A stretch of 64,000 bases of DNA from contig CM054181.1 of assembly GCA_028829895.1 (NCBI GenBank), forward strand, positions 70,787,259 through 70,851,258, given 5' to 3'. The stretch is from Sinotaia quadrata (Eukaryota; Mollusca; Gastropoda; Architaenioglossa; Viviparidae). The first letter of the stretch is position 1; each line of letters starts with the position of its first letter. Below the pieces are notes generated by a model. That model saw only the letters and a program-made list of their open reading frames with translations, was not told where the DNA came from and ran no database searches. Below, piece by piece: positions 34,365 through 46,280 of the stretch. Position numbers and translations under genes: made by a program.

Positions 34365-34572
34365 CAGGGGTGCACAAACTTTTTAGGCCAGAGGGCCATA
34401 TTTTCAATTGATAGTGCGTGGAGGGCTGCCACATGGATAGCTCAGTAGAAAAAAAACAACACAAATAATGAAATAATGTGCTTTACATTCGTAATAAAAG
34501 TCCTCCAGGGGCCACATAGAGCCCTGTGTCAGGCCCACATGCAGCCCATGGGCCGCGGATTGTGCACCCCTG
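34365..34572. mobile_element. hAT-type MITE, 208 bp, intact ends
   Basis: Begins caggggtgcacaaact and ends ggattgtgcacccctg, a 13-bp perfect terminal inverted repeat (caggggtgcacaa). It is bounded by identical 8-bp duplications ctataact on both sides. Internal motifs ggccagagggccata and ggccgcgg are typical of short hAT elements. No transposase is encoded, so it is non-autonomous. It does not share its subterminal sequence with the other hAT pieces in the window, so a different autonomous partner is likely. The frames over it are incidental. Confidence 0.95.
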
Positions 34573-34580
34573 CTATAACT

Positions 34581-34976
34581 ACACAAAAGAAATGTATAAC
34601 TAAAAATAGTCCCTATCTCAATAATCCTGCTAATGCAACTCCTATCTACATCTAACATAATCAACGTTCATCAAAATGAATAGATAGAACATTGTATTGT
34701 TACAATACGTACATAACAGACGTACATGCTTGCAAACTCACTAACTGTGCATGTATAGACACTGCTTTCATTCACAAGAAAATGCTCTTGTGACCGACTA
34801 CAAGGAAAATAAAAATATTAAAACAATATTAAGAAATACATTTAAATGACCACCTTCCATTCACCGTGACAGGAACAAATGCTAAGTTTCCAGTTAATCA
34901 TTTTATAACTCGATTCTTTCTTACATCCCAGTCTCAACTTAGTTTCCTGCAGTGGTATTTATTAGCCCAATACGCG
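34581..34976. other. Unique AT-rich stretch, no gene seen
   Basis: No repeat structure or ORF of interest. Confidence 0.4.
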
Positions 34977-35556
34977 CACACAGCATAATAAATATAGCAT
35001 ATCAAAACAATGTCAAATGTTTAGCATACCCACATTAGCATTTTACTTCAAACATTTATAGAAATAATAGTCTACTCACATAATACATCTCTACATAAAA
35101 TAAAGTATAACACATCAATAGCAAAATTGCATGAAATATTTTTACATATCAATACCAAAAAGGTATGAAATATTTCTAAGTCCATTCTCTCTCAAACAGT
35201 CAGTTAACTGACCATTAAACTAACAGCTACCTTTCAAGACTGGACTTCTTTGCCACACCAAATTTAAGTGATCAGACAATAGAATCTTCTACAGCAGTTA
35301 AACTATGGATCTCAGCCCATTGGTTGGTATCACTCTCATAACATTAATCATTGGATAATAAAACTACTCACCCACTTGAACTAGTTTGCACTACATCACC
35401 AATTTCTAGCATATTCTGAACTTGAGTGTTTACTCCAACTCAGACGATTACAAAAATACCAACATAAGAAGTGCTCAAGACCGGGTCACTTTGACAATTT
35501 AACAATTTATATAGCAATGAAGTATAAAAATAGGGATAGTCAAATTTACTCCCTCA
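34977..35556 (-). repeat. Interspersed repeat family A, copy 2 (inverted)
   Basis: The reverse complement aligns over nearly full length with 39899-40435, including the far end tttattatgctgtgtg that copy 43060 lacks. The ggagtaaattt end is directly followed by the 41-bp array at 35558. Confidence 0.8.
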
Positions 35557-35557
35557 C

Positions 35558-35695
35558 GGGTACGTAATGGCCATAATATGTCAGGACATTAATGAGTAAG
35601 GTACGTAATGGTCATAATGAGTCTGGTCATTAATGAGTTATGCACGTAATGACCATAATGTGCCAGGCCTTTGTTGAGTACGACACGTTATATCC
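35558..35695. repeat. 41-bp minisatellite, second locus
   Basis: ggtacgtaatggccataat then atgtcaggacattaatgagt, about three units. Clearly the same unit as 31890-32135, 3.5 kb away and in the same orientation. Confidence 0.92.
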
Positions 35696-35937
35696 ATAAT
35701 GGTTAGGTGGTAAGGGGTCGGGTAAGAAATGGATAAGTGAAAGAACAAGACATGAATAAGAAAGTGTTTTAGTGTCTTGGGAAAATAAAGGAACTCTATT
35801 TAAAAACAAAATTGAGAGTCTAACTAATCCTAATGGCCAAAAATGGAATATAACATTTTAAAAGATAAGTAGAAGCGCATTATATATATACTCATCTGTC
35901 TGTCTTTCTGCCTCTGTCAATGTATGTCAGTTGTGCA

Positions 35938-35938
<1 letters not shown>

Positions 35939-36004
<66 letters not shown>
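35939..36004. repeat. (TC)n microsatellite
   Basis: Perfect run of about 32 units. The Leu-Ser frames are artefacts. Confidence 0.98.
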
Positions 36005-36009
<5 letters not shown>

Positions 36010-37024
36010 ATCCTTTCGAGGCTGCTGTCTATACTTTTTATCTGTCTTTCGCTCTGTAAACATTACACTGTGCAGATTGCAAAATTGCATTTGGAGGCCT
36101 GGGGTTCACATTGACTTCTCGCATGCTTCATCACTCCTAATTTCGTGTGTGATGAGGTCTGGCCAGTCCGCAAGCCGGGCACCGACTGATCGGAAACTAA
36201 ATGAATTTCATCCGGACGGCTTTTGTCCGCTGCCAGTTAAGTGCATTTTTGTGTGCCGCATCTTTCCGCGTGCCTAACTGCCTGCCTGTCTGTTTGTCTG
36301 CCTGACTGTTTGTCTGTCTTACTAACCTCTCTGGAGATGATAATTGAACGTGATGATGAAAACAGACTGACGTCATCAGTTTGGTGTGAAAGGTTGGTGC
36401 CTGTTTCACGTCTTTTTGACGCACGCTTCTGTGGCGTTACTTGGGTTCGCGTACCGACCAGCGGCTAATGACCGGGGGTGGTGGTGGTGGGGTTCAAAAG
36501 ACGGGTTTAGTGAAAGGGGTGGCATCTTGCCCACACAAGAAACTAAGATCTGTAAATCGGGGTTAGATTTTTTTATTCCGCAATGAAATCAGCATGAGGT
36601 CAGATAGTAGAAATTGCACACACTGGTCAGTGGTGGTGACGAATTTAGTTTCGGCCAGTTTTTCTTTTTTTAACGGCTAGTGCAAGAAGAGGCTTACAGG
36701 TGCCTTTCGAATTTATTCGGTTAATTTATAAAACTAGTGCAGGTTTAAAATGTCTAATTACGGTTATTACAATTTCCATTGGTAAACATACTGTACTAGT
36801 GTAAGGGTACATTGTCTAATTGTGGGCATAGTGTATACTGTAAGAGTGTCTACGTATGTTCCTCATTTACATACACGTGTGCATTTTTGAGTATGTGTCG
36901 GTGCAGTAGATGTTGTGGTGGTAGTAGTCATTGGAAGGCATCGGCAGCAATTTGTCATTCTTTCTTATCTATTTCGTTTGTGTGTTGTTCGTTATATGTC
37001 AACACAAACACTTTGCTGTGTTGT

Positions 37025-37027
<3 letters not shown>
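36005..37027. other. GC-richer unique stretch with CpGs
   Basis: CpGs are frequent between 36110 and 36500, and a TGACGTCA (CRE-type) site lies at 36368-36375. Frames of 75-117 residues exist on both strands without recognisable domains. It may be a regulatory region, but nothing proves it. Confidence 0.3.

Positions 37028-37081
<54 letters not shown>
37028..37081. repeat. (CT)n microsatellite
   Basis: Perfect run of about 26 units. Confidence 0.98.
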
Positions 37082-37083
<2 letters not shown>

Positions 37084-37671
37084 AGTCAAATATCAAACTC
37101 TTGAATTTATTCAACAACTATTGTCTTAGTTACAGTCCAAAAGAATGACAAACAGCATACAACCAGTTATTCCTAAAAAAAATCAACAATAAAGATATAA
37201 TCGTCTAACCTGTAACGAAAGAAGATGGCAGATCTCGTTTGTCTGTATGTCCGTGTGTCATTGTGTAGATTATGATAAATAATGCTATTTTGACTAGATT
37301 TGAGAGACCTTCATTTAGAATGCACACCAGTATTTATTTCTCCATTAGTCGCAGTCCTGTTTCCTCGAGTGAGTAATCGTGTAGTGAGGTATGACGTAGA
37401 AAGATTAGTCAAGGTCGTGCGTCAGCAGCACGTTATTACCTTTGCTGCAGTCGCTGCTTGAATTCATTATTTGATTCACTTTCCAATAGCAGCGTCACGT
37501 GACTTTGCTACATGAGTGCATCATTTCGTTTAAATGTCAGCCCTACATTTTGCTACAATGTGTCTCACCTGCTATATTGACAGTGGTGTCGCTTTTCGAC
37601 GCCACTTGTGACTTGCTACGTTCGCTGTGCTACGGACTTAAGCACCGTGACAACTAATTACTAATTTGAAT

Positions 37672-37795
37672 GCGTGACATGTATGTACTTGTATGCGTGA
37701 CGTGTATACTAGTATGTGTGACGTGTGTACTTGCTTGCGTGACATGTATGTACTTGTATGTGTGACATGTGTGTGCCTGTATTCGTGACATAAAA
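37672..37795. repeat. ~23-bp degenerate repeat
   Basis: gtgacatgtatgtacttgta with variants, about five units. Confidence 0.8.
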
Positions 37796-39884
37796 AAACG
37801 CGATGCTGTCAACGTAACAAAGGTGTGAAATTCGTTTTCTCATTAGTAAAGCCATTGCGTATGAGGTAGATTAACTAGGTTTAGACTTTTAGAACTTGAA
37901 GAACTGACATTTGAAGATATTGGCAACTTTGTTTTTATTTTAGCACCTAGTAAAGTTAGCTGGATTGTTTTTAATTTTCTTTCTTTTGCTTGATCACATT
38001 ACTGAATGTGAGGACTGGATGCACAAGTTTAAATGTTATTATATTTGTGTAAGAAATACTGAGTAAATGTGATGAAATTATTTCCCTGTAGTGAAAGTGT
38101 TAATAATGCTGTAGTAATGACTTTCTCTTCCAGGTCCCCTGTGTTCCCCAAAGTGAACGAGTTAGCTATTTACATGTGGCAACATTACCTCTATTAGTTT
38201 CCGTTTATAAATGTCTATTTCGTGTTAAATCAGACGTCCTTGTGTATGTCTTTGTTCTTTTTTTAGTTTACTTCACGATAGGCTACACTCGCACGCACTC
38301 ATGTCAGGCGCCACCACTTTATGTTTGTGCTGTAGAATCGTCAGTAGCTAAATAATTTAAATATATTCTTCTCGTGACAAAAGTGGCAATTCTTGTTCAT
38401 ACTTAATCAACGAACTTTGTATTTTTTAAATAATTGCCTGTATTTATTGTGATATTTATTCGCTTAATTTGTACATAAATATACTTGTCTAATAATTTCA
38501 GTATGATGTTTGCACTTCAACTCGATTCAATACCTGTTGGATAAATGCAATGTACATTTTATTGTTACAGAATGTTTTTTCTGATAAATATGATTTGCCT
38601 TCATTGATAACTGTAAACATGAATGCAATAAGTACACAGAATATTTGATAACTTGTGATGGTAGTTTGAGCGATTTTATCAAGTAATTTACATGATAACC
38701 AATGAAATATGGCGGAACACGAAAGGGAGGTAAGTCGAGAAAACAATTATTAGGTTTTCTCCTCACATACGTCCTGTCACATTAGGCTGCTGACAAAGTT
38801 AGCCTCTTAGCTGGCGGAATAAGAAGAGTCGGGGTGGGGGTCATGAGTTGGGGAGAGTTTTAGAGAGACAATTGCATCCCTGTCTATCAACGGCTAAAAG
38901 ACCTCGGCACTCCTGACACGGGATTTAATGCCGTAGATGATTATTATGTGTTTTTTGTCCTGCGTTGCCATGGTGAACTGAGACATGTGGGCAATATATC
39001 TCTGTCATTGCATTTAAAGGTTCAACTTGTGCCATGGAGTAACTTGCGGTTCGAGAGTTTGCCTGCAGATTTACAAAACTAAGCTAATTGGTTCAATTCT
39101 TCAGGCAGTAAAATACAATCGAAAGACACATTTCAGGACTGTTTCTCGCTGTTATGTTTGAGGTGTTTTAGAAGCTAGCTGTACTCCTAGTAACATACAT
39201 TATCTTTGCACATTTTATTTAGAACTGAGGGGTGACTTGCGCGATTTTGGGGACTTTAACATATTTAAGAACTATTCCTTTACTATTGTCAGTGATTTTA
39301 ATATACTTATGAAACATTCTTCTATAACTGTTCGAGGCTTTAATAGCTTTATTTTAATTCTTTCTATAGTCCGTGGCTTTAATATATTTATTAATTATTC
39401 TTCTCACTGCTGTCTGAATTGCCTATGACTTTAATACATTTAGGAATCATTTCTCTGAAATTTTACTGTGTGAGGAATGTTTTGAGAATATTTCCTGTGT
39501 TAAAGCAGTATTAGAAATTATTTTTTAAAATCTGTTTATAATTATAAATTATTATTAGAAATTATTTATCTAATATTTTATATGGTTTGTTATATTTATT
39601 AATTATTTCTCTAAATTTTCTTAGCTTGAAAACTTTGAGAATTACTTCTTTTCTTTAAAATAAAACAAACAAAAAAAAACAACGATTGTTTAAATTTTGA
39701 GAAATTATTTCTATAGTCGCAAAGTTCTTGATACTGCCATAGTTTTATATCTAGTTTAATGTTTCATGTTTTTATGAGCTTTCTTTGCGGAAATTGTGGA
39801 GTTCACTTTATGAATAAAAATATAATAAACAAAGAAATAAGATGGACAAGGATAATTATTTTACAGACAAATGTTATTTTGTGT
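37796..39884. other. T-rich stretch, no gene seen
   Basis: T-rich on the plus strand with loose ~65-bp repetition of gcgattttgg/ggctttaatat motifs at 39240-39430. Short frames only. Confidence 0.4.
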
Positions 39885-39898
39885 GCTATCTATCTATC

Positions 39899-40435
39899 TG
39901 TGGTGGAGTAAATTTGCCGCTCCCTAATTTTAAATTTAATTGTTATATAAATTGTTAAATTGTCAGAGTGACCCGACCTTGGGCACTCCTTGTGGTGGTA
40001 TTTTGAAAGTGTCTGAATTGGAAATAAACAACCTGGATTAGAAATTGCTGATGTAATGCAAACCATTCCAACTGGGTGAGAAGTTTTTATTATGCAATGG
40101 TTATAATTTACGAGAACGAGAACAGCCAATGGGATGAGATTTAAACGTTTACCTGCTATAGAGAAACCTATTGTCTGATTACTTGAATTTGAGGTGGCAA
40201 AGAAGTCTTGAAAAGCGGCCCTTAGCTTGATGGTGAGTTGACTGACTGGTTGAGAGAAAATGGACTTAGAAATATTTCATGCATATTGCTATTAAATTGA
40301 TATACTTGTGTTTTAATAAGATGTATTATGTGAGTAGACTATTATCTCTACAAATGTCTGAACTAATCTGCTCACATGTAGTTTTCTAAACATTTGATAA
40401 TGTCTTGATATGTTGTATTTATTATGCTGTGTGCC
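39899..40435 (+). repeat. Interspersed repeat family A, copy 3
   Basis: The most complete plus-oriented copy. It starts tgtggtggagtaaatttg right after a short (TATC)n tract and ends near tttattatgctgtgtg. It aligns with 43060-43576 block for block (for example gaatggacttagaaatattt-like and atgtattatgtgagtagac). Confidence 0.82.
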
Positions 40436-40479
40436 AGTGTGTGTGTATGTGGGGGAGGATAGACATTTGAGCTTAACAA

Positions 40480-40690
40480 GAAAGAGTATGGTGCTAACCG
40501 GTTAAAGAAAAAAATGTTTGTATTTGAGGTTTACAAAAGATAGTATAGGCTGACTAGTTAACAGAAATAAAAATTTTAATTTGAAGTATACAAGAAATAG
40601 TATGGCGTTGACTTGGAAAAAAGAAATAAAATTGTTTGTATACAAGACATAGTATGGCGTTGACTTTGAAAAAAGAAATAAAAAAGAAAG
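40480..40690. repeat. ~58-bp repeat, about 3.5 units
   Basis: Unit containing agtatggcgttgactt, aaagaaataaaa and ttgtatacaag. Confidence 0.85.
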
Positions 40691-41004
40691 AGGGTGGGAG
40701 GGAGAGAGGGGGGACTCGGTATTGACGCAGGAGATCAATGATATTTCCATCTGCGCATGACAACAAACTAGATAAATCCGGTTACGAAACCGTTTGTTTA
40801 ATCCGGATCTTGACTTAAGCAATCTCGCCTGAAGGGCTTTAACGAGTATGTGTGCATGCGTTTGTGCATCAGTGACTGAGTTCGTATAACTGTAATTGTG
40901 TGCGATCGTGTGTCTGTAAATTTCGCGTGTATCTGTGAACGTTTGTTCATAAGCATTAGTGTATATGCGAATCTTATGTATGTGTGTCGGAGTATATCAA
41001 CGAA

Positions 41005-41340
41005 ACGTATGTATAAATTTGTGAACTTCGTGTGAAACGTCTAAATACACGTGTGAACTACATATGAAACGTCCGTATAGACGTGTGAACTCTGTGTGAA
41101 ACGTGCATAAATTTGTGAACATTGTGTGAAACGTATAAATTTGTGGACTTTGTGTGAAACAGGTTTACAAATGTGTGAACATCGTGTGAAACATGTATAA
41201 ATTTGTGAACTGTGTGAAACATGTATAAAGCTGTGAACTTTGTGTGAAACGTGTTATAAATTTGTGAATTTTGTGTGAAACGTGTGTATAAATTTGTGAA
41301 TATAAATTTACGAACTTCGTGTAAAACGTGAGTATGAATT
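41005..41340. repeat. ~30-bp minisatellite, about 10 units
   Basis: ataaatttgtgaactttgtg then tgaaacgtgt with drift. The minus-strand frame is an artefact. Confidence 0.92.
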
Positions 41341-41419
41341 TGTGATGTTAGTGCGAATGTCTGCACTGTGATTATTTCCGACATGTAAGTTTCTGTGAAA
41401 ATGTTTGTTTATACGTTTA

Positions 41420-41720
41420 TGTGTTTGCTGCGAATTATTTTACGTGCGTGTAGTGTGCATACGTGTGTGTTGTCTGTAAACTATTGTTCTCATTTATATA
41501 ATTAATGACTTGCGGTTGCGTGTTGCCTGTGTACTGTTCTTCGCATTTATGTGATTAATAGCGTGCAGTTAAATATGTTAAGTGTGTGTTGTAGGTGTAA
41601 TGCTGTTCGAATTTATTATAATTAATGGCATGCGAATGTGTGTGTGTGTGTGTGCTGTCTGTGTACTGCTCATCGCATTTATATAATTAATGGCGTGCGC
41701 ATGTGTGTGTGTTCCTGTGA
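41420..41720. repeat. ~60-bp degenerate repeat
   Basis: catttatataattaatg followed by a gcgtgc/gtgtgt-rich spacer recurs about four times. Confidence 0.8.
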
Positions 41721-41838
41721 ATTGCGTACATGCTTATCAGTGAATGGTATGCGTGCATTTATTTTTTCTATTTAATTCTTAGAGGCATATTTGTGAGTAG
41801 GCCTAGTGCTTGCGTGTGTATGTGATTAACTACGAATA

Positions 41839-41840
41839 AT

Positions 41841-41896
<56 letters not shown>

Positions 41897-41935
41897 GTGT
41901 GTGTGTGTGCGTGCGTGTGTGTGTGTGCGCGCGCA
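41839..41935. repeat. (GT)n microsatellite with gc interruptions
   Basis: Long GT run ending in gcgcgcgc. Z-DNA-prone in principle. Confidence 0.96.
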
Positions 41936-42809
41936 CTAGATTGCATTAATGTCTTTGAATGCTTTTGTAGTTGAAATGTGTATGTGGCTGTAAACGAAGA
42001 GTTTGTGTATAAGTGTCTGAATAGTTTATGTAAACGTATCTAGAGAAAATGTACGCGTCTTTGAACGCTCTCTTGATGCGTGAATCTTTGGATGTGTGCA
42101 TAATGTTTTTTTGTGTGTTTGAGTGTGCTCTTGAATGTCTGCGTGTTTGCGTGTATGTTTGCAGCAGGAATAAACCCCAACAAAACATCTTACACAACAT
42201 TCGATCTTGTATCCCTGAATGCTGTTCAAACTTGTCAGGAAATTTGAAACTCCAGAAGACACTCAGTCGACAAGTAAAAAGTAGATTATCGCCCTTGGCA
42301 GTTTTCATCACAGAGTTGTAGCACACAAGGTGGCACCGAGGGAGGTTAATTTTCATATATTTTGTTAATGTTCTTGTTGTAATCACTTTTGTTTTAAAAA
42401 TAAAGTGTTTAGTTGCAGCAGGACAAGGAAATGGTAAATCCTAAGAATGCCGTAGGAAGCCAGGTCCATTTCTTCAAAATAACATTTTTAAAACTACATT
42501 TTCTTTTCCTGGCCCTGTAAATCAGAGTTAAATGTGATAAACATAAATTATCACCTCGTCTTCACAGTTTCACGAGTGTCCGAACTCTAATCTGTGACTC
42601 CTAACCCTAACCTATAATTATAAACAGAAGTGCAATCAAATCCCAAATTCTAATAATGAGCATCAGTGTGAATGTTTTCTAGACTTAAACGTTAATAAAA
42701 TGAAAGACATTTTAACTGCTATAACATAAGCAATACCCTACGCTTAACCACTTAGGTCTGTCAGTAATATGAACAGCATTAAAACTTTAACCTAATCCAT
42801 AAGGTCCAT
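41936..42809. other. Unique stretch, no gene called
   Basis: A 146-residue minus-strand frame and a 90-residue plus-strand frame overlap between 41946 and 42386. Neither has a recognisable domain or splice sites. Confidence 0.35.
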
Positions 42810-43048
42810 ATACACCAAAGGAGAAGAGAAATCCGTTTTAAAATCTATATTCACCCACTTTCTTCTCCAACATAAGGTTATCAATATGTGTAAAGTCAAT
42901 AAATTTAACAATAAATATATTAAATCAATAATCAAATATACATAAAGTAAATACAGTGAAAAGATTATTTGATATAAATATTTCTACGAACCATGCTCAA
43001 ATAGTTTCGAAGTTTATACAGTCTTATTTTTTTTAACACGATTCAACA
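42810..43048 (+). repeat. Interspersed repeat family C, copy 2
   Basis: Aligns with 32350-32605. It ends about 12 bp before family A copy 4 in the same orientation, so C and A may belong to one composite element at this locus. Confidence 0.7.
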
Positions 43049-43059
43049 AATAAGTATCT

Positions 43060-43576
43060 GTGGCAGAGAACATTTGCCTCTCCCTATTTTAAAATTTAAA
43101 TTGTTATATAAATTGCTAAATTGTCAGAGTAACCCGACTTTGGGTACTCCTTGTGGTGTTATTTTTGTAAGTGTCTGAGTTGAAGCTAAACTGTTCAAGA
43201 TAAGAATATTCTAGATTGCTGACATAATGCAAACTGAGTGAGTAGTTTTCTATTATCCAATGAATATGATTTATGAGAATGAGACCAGCCAATGGGCTGA
43301 GATTAAGGAGCTCACTTGCTGTAGAAAATTCTACTCTCTAATTACTTTTGAATTCAGAGTGGAAGGACGAAGTCCAGCTTTAAAAGACAGTCGTTATTTT
43401 GATGGTGAGTTAAAACTGACTAGTTGAGAGAGAATGGACTTAGAAATATTTCGTGCATATTGCTATTAAATTGATATACTTTTGTTTAAATAAGATGTAT
43501 TATGTGAGTAGACTATTATCTCAACAAATGTTTGAACTAACTGCTCACATGTAGCATTCTAAACATTTGATATTGT
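43060..43576 (+). repeat. Interspersed repeat family A, copy 4
   Basis: Starts tgtggcagagaacatttgcc and aligns through catttgata with copy 3. It lacks the last ~35 bp present in copies 2 and 3. Confidence 0.82.
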
Positions 43577-44789
43577 GGACACAACCTCATTTGCAATTAA
43601 GGGCAAGACCTATTTTACAGCACTGGACTGGATCTACTTTATAGCAATGGGCACATCCGAGTCTGCAGCATTGGGCACCACTTACTTTAAAGCAATGTTG
43701 CGTGAAAAATTACATTGAGATACATCATAATGCATAATATTCCGATTATATTTTCTCGATAATTTTAATTTTGCTTGGGAATTAACCTTGATAAATTAAA
43801 TTTATTATTTAGATTCAGCTGCAGTTACAGTAGTTTTAGATTTATAAGACGATCAAGCAAAAATACCTCTTACAAATGATAAATTGCTTATATAGGTAAC
43901 TCGAAACAAGCTGCTTATTACAAAGGGAAAGCACGCACACTGTACTGATGGAGCTTTGTTGACAATAAGTAGACTTATCTTGAATGATTTGTCAGGAACA
44001 TGTTACTATTATTCATCGCTTGAACGGCTACGAGCTCAAAGTATTACTGTCAGGCAAGATATAAACCTTTCAAATTAACTTGCTAAAGACAAATAAACAA
44101 TGCATCATTCAATAAGCAGATAATGTGGTCTCGTTTTTGGTCTTTGTTGATTATGAAGACATAACAAAGTAGATTACACTTTTTCTGTCCTAAATCTATC
44201 ATAAACAAGTAAATGTATGCTATGATGGAAACAGTTTGCATTGCAGATCAAGAAAGTAATACTAAGCACTTGTGGCAAGTGTGAGGGGAAAATATTGTCT
44301 GAAAAATTTAGATTCATCTTACGAATTCAGCATAAAATTAACAGTTTTGTATACCGTCAGTATGCTAAACACAAAGGAAATCCAAACATTTTTTTTTTTT
44401 ACTTTGTACCTCAAGTTGCGATTAGACTTTTACTTCACTTTTAAGAAATCTTGGAAATTGCGTTTGTATTTTAGTATTTTAAAACTGCGGATTGTATTTA
44501 TGTGATACATTTTGTAGATGTATCTAATTGCACTTCTTAAATCAGAAGTGCTTTGAAGAGTACGAAGTAACGATTGTGAATCGAGTTTCCCAGTGAGCAT
44601 TGTGAGCATGGTGAGCAGTGATTGTATCAGTCACAGTGATAGAAGAGCTTAATTCTGTAGTTTGTGGTTGTCAAGTCAAACTTATATTCTGACATTCTGT
44701 AGACAGTTAAATCAACAATGTCTTTCATTAAGCTTTAACCGATTTCAAATTCATTTCGAAAAGATTTCCATATATTGTGTATGCGATTA
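43577..44789. other. Unique AT-rich stretch, no gene seen
   Basis: Weak three-fold repetition of a gcaatgggca-like motif at 43620-43700. Otherwise nothing supported. Confidence 0.4.
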
Positions 44790-45152
44790 AGATCTTAGAA
44801 ATAGCAAATATCGCTACAGATAAAATCTTTGTAAGAAATAGCAAATATAGTTGCAGACACAGATAAAATCTTAAGCACATACTAGCAAATATAAACACAA
44901 AGACAGATAAAATCTTTGTGAGAAATAGCAAATATAGCTACAGAGACAGATAAAATTTTAGCATATAATAGCAAATATCGCTACAGAGTCAGATCAAATC
45001 TTTGTAAAAAGAATCAGATAAATTCTTAGCACATACTAGCAAATATCGCTACAGAGACAGATAAAATCTTAGCACTTACTAGCAAATATAGATACAGAAA
45101 CAGATAAAATCTTAGCACTTACTAGCAAATATAGATACAGAGACAGACAAAA
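44790..45152. repeat. ~42-bp minisatellite, about 8 units
   Basis: agacagataaaatcttagc then acttactagcaaatatag, with variants using tttgtaagaaatagc. Confidence 0.94.
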
Positions 45153-45451
45153 ACTATCTAATCATGGTTTCTTCCTACTACTCCCAATGGCCAGTGTACA
45201 GTTAATATCACGACGTTTATGTTGCAGAATTCTTGCAACTCAATTATAGGAAAGTGTATCCCGTTTCATGGAGGATTTGTTACTATCACTACCACTTAGG
45301 ACTGGCGTGAACGTGGGGTGTAAAAAATTCTAGGAGTAGGAGTAGTCTCATGAAGATTAAATGGATTTATCCGACCAAGTGTAAACATTTGTATATTACT
45401 GGGGAAATACCAGTGGACTAGCACGCGTCAGATTACATTGGGATATAAGGT

Positions 45452-45925
45452 ACTGTTAAACAATGCTAGTCGGGTAACTAAAAGAACACTGTTAAACAAT
45501 GCTAGTCGGGTAACTAAAAGAACACTGTTAAACAAGACAAGTCGGGTAACTAAAAGAACACTGTTAAACAAGGCTAGTCGGGTAGCTAAAAAACATACTA
45601 TTAAACAATGCTAGTCGGGTAACTAAAAGAACACACAGTTAAACAAGGCTAGCCGGGTAACTAAAAGAACACACTGTTAAACAAGGCAAGTAGGGTAGCT
45701 AAAAGAACACACTGTTAAACAATGCTAGTCGGGTAACTAAAAGAACACTGTTAAACAAGACAAGTAGGGTAGCTAAAAGAACACACTGTTAAACAATGCT
45801 AGTCGGGTAACTAAAAGAACACTGTTAAGACAAGTAGGGTAGCTAAAAGAACACACTGTTAAACAAGGCTAGTCGGGTAACTAAAAGAACACACTGTTAA
45901 ACAAGGTAAATCGGGTAACCCAACG
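45452..45925. repeat. 36-bp minisatellite, about 13 units
   Basis: actgttaaacaatgctagtc then gggtaactaaaagaac. Sub-variants (aagacaagt, aaggctagt) alternate. A single inverted 15-bp match to the ctagtcgggtaacta core occurs at 3104-3119 near the left end of the window. Confidence 0.96.
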
Positions 45926-46064
45926 TTGGGACAGGCTGTTGAACGAGAACTAGTTGGGTGACGGGTCACACCAGTGACTAGAAAACGTATCACTCGAACA
46001 CAAAGGGGAAATAAAAACCCCAAAAGGGACAACAGTCAGAATGAAAGCATTTCACAGTCTTAGA

Positions 46065-46280
46065 CATACTTGGCAAAGATAAATAGGCCAAACATAGCGA
46101 AGTCTGGAATCCAGAGCGACGTAAATAAAGTAGATGGGATCCTGGGTCTTTGTCAAACTTGGAAAAGATAAACAAGCCAAACAGCGAAGGCTGAAATCCA
46201 GAGCGACATAAATAAAGTAGCCTGGGCCTGTTTTACTGACTTGGAAGAGATAAATAGGCCAAACAAAGACTGAAATCAAG
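46065..46280. repeat. 82-89-bp repeat, about 2.6 units
   Basis: acttggcaaagataaatagg, then atccagagcgacataaataa-like blocks. The open minus-strand frames are incidental. Confidence 0.9.

Noticed and set aside
36471..36495. Possible G-quadruplex in the G/T-rich patch
   Set aside because: Only two runs of three or more G are present, so it fails the usual four-run pattern.
41946..42386. 146-residue minus-strand frame opposite a 90-residue plus frame
   Set aside because: Rich in His, Thr and Lys next to a GT microsatellite, with no domain or splice support. Length alone is weak evidence in a 64-kb window.
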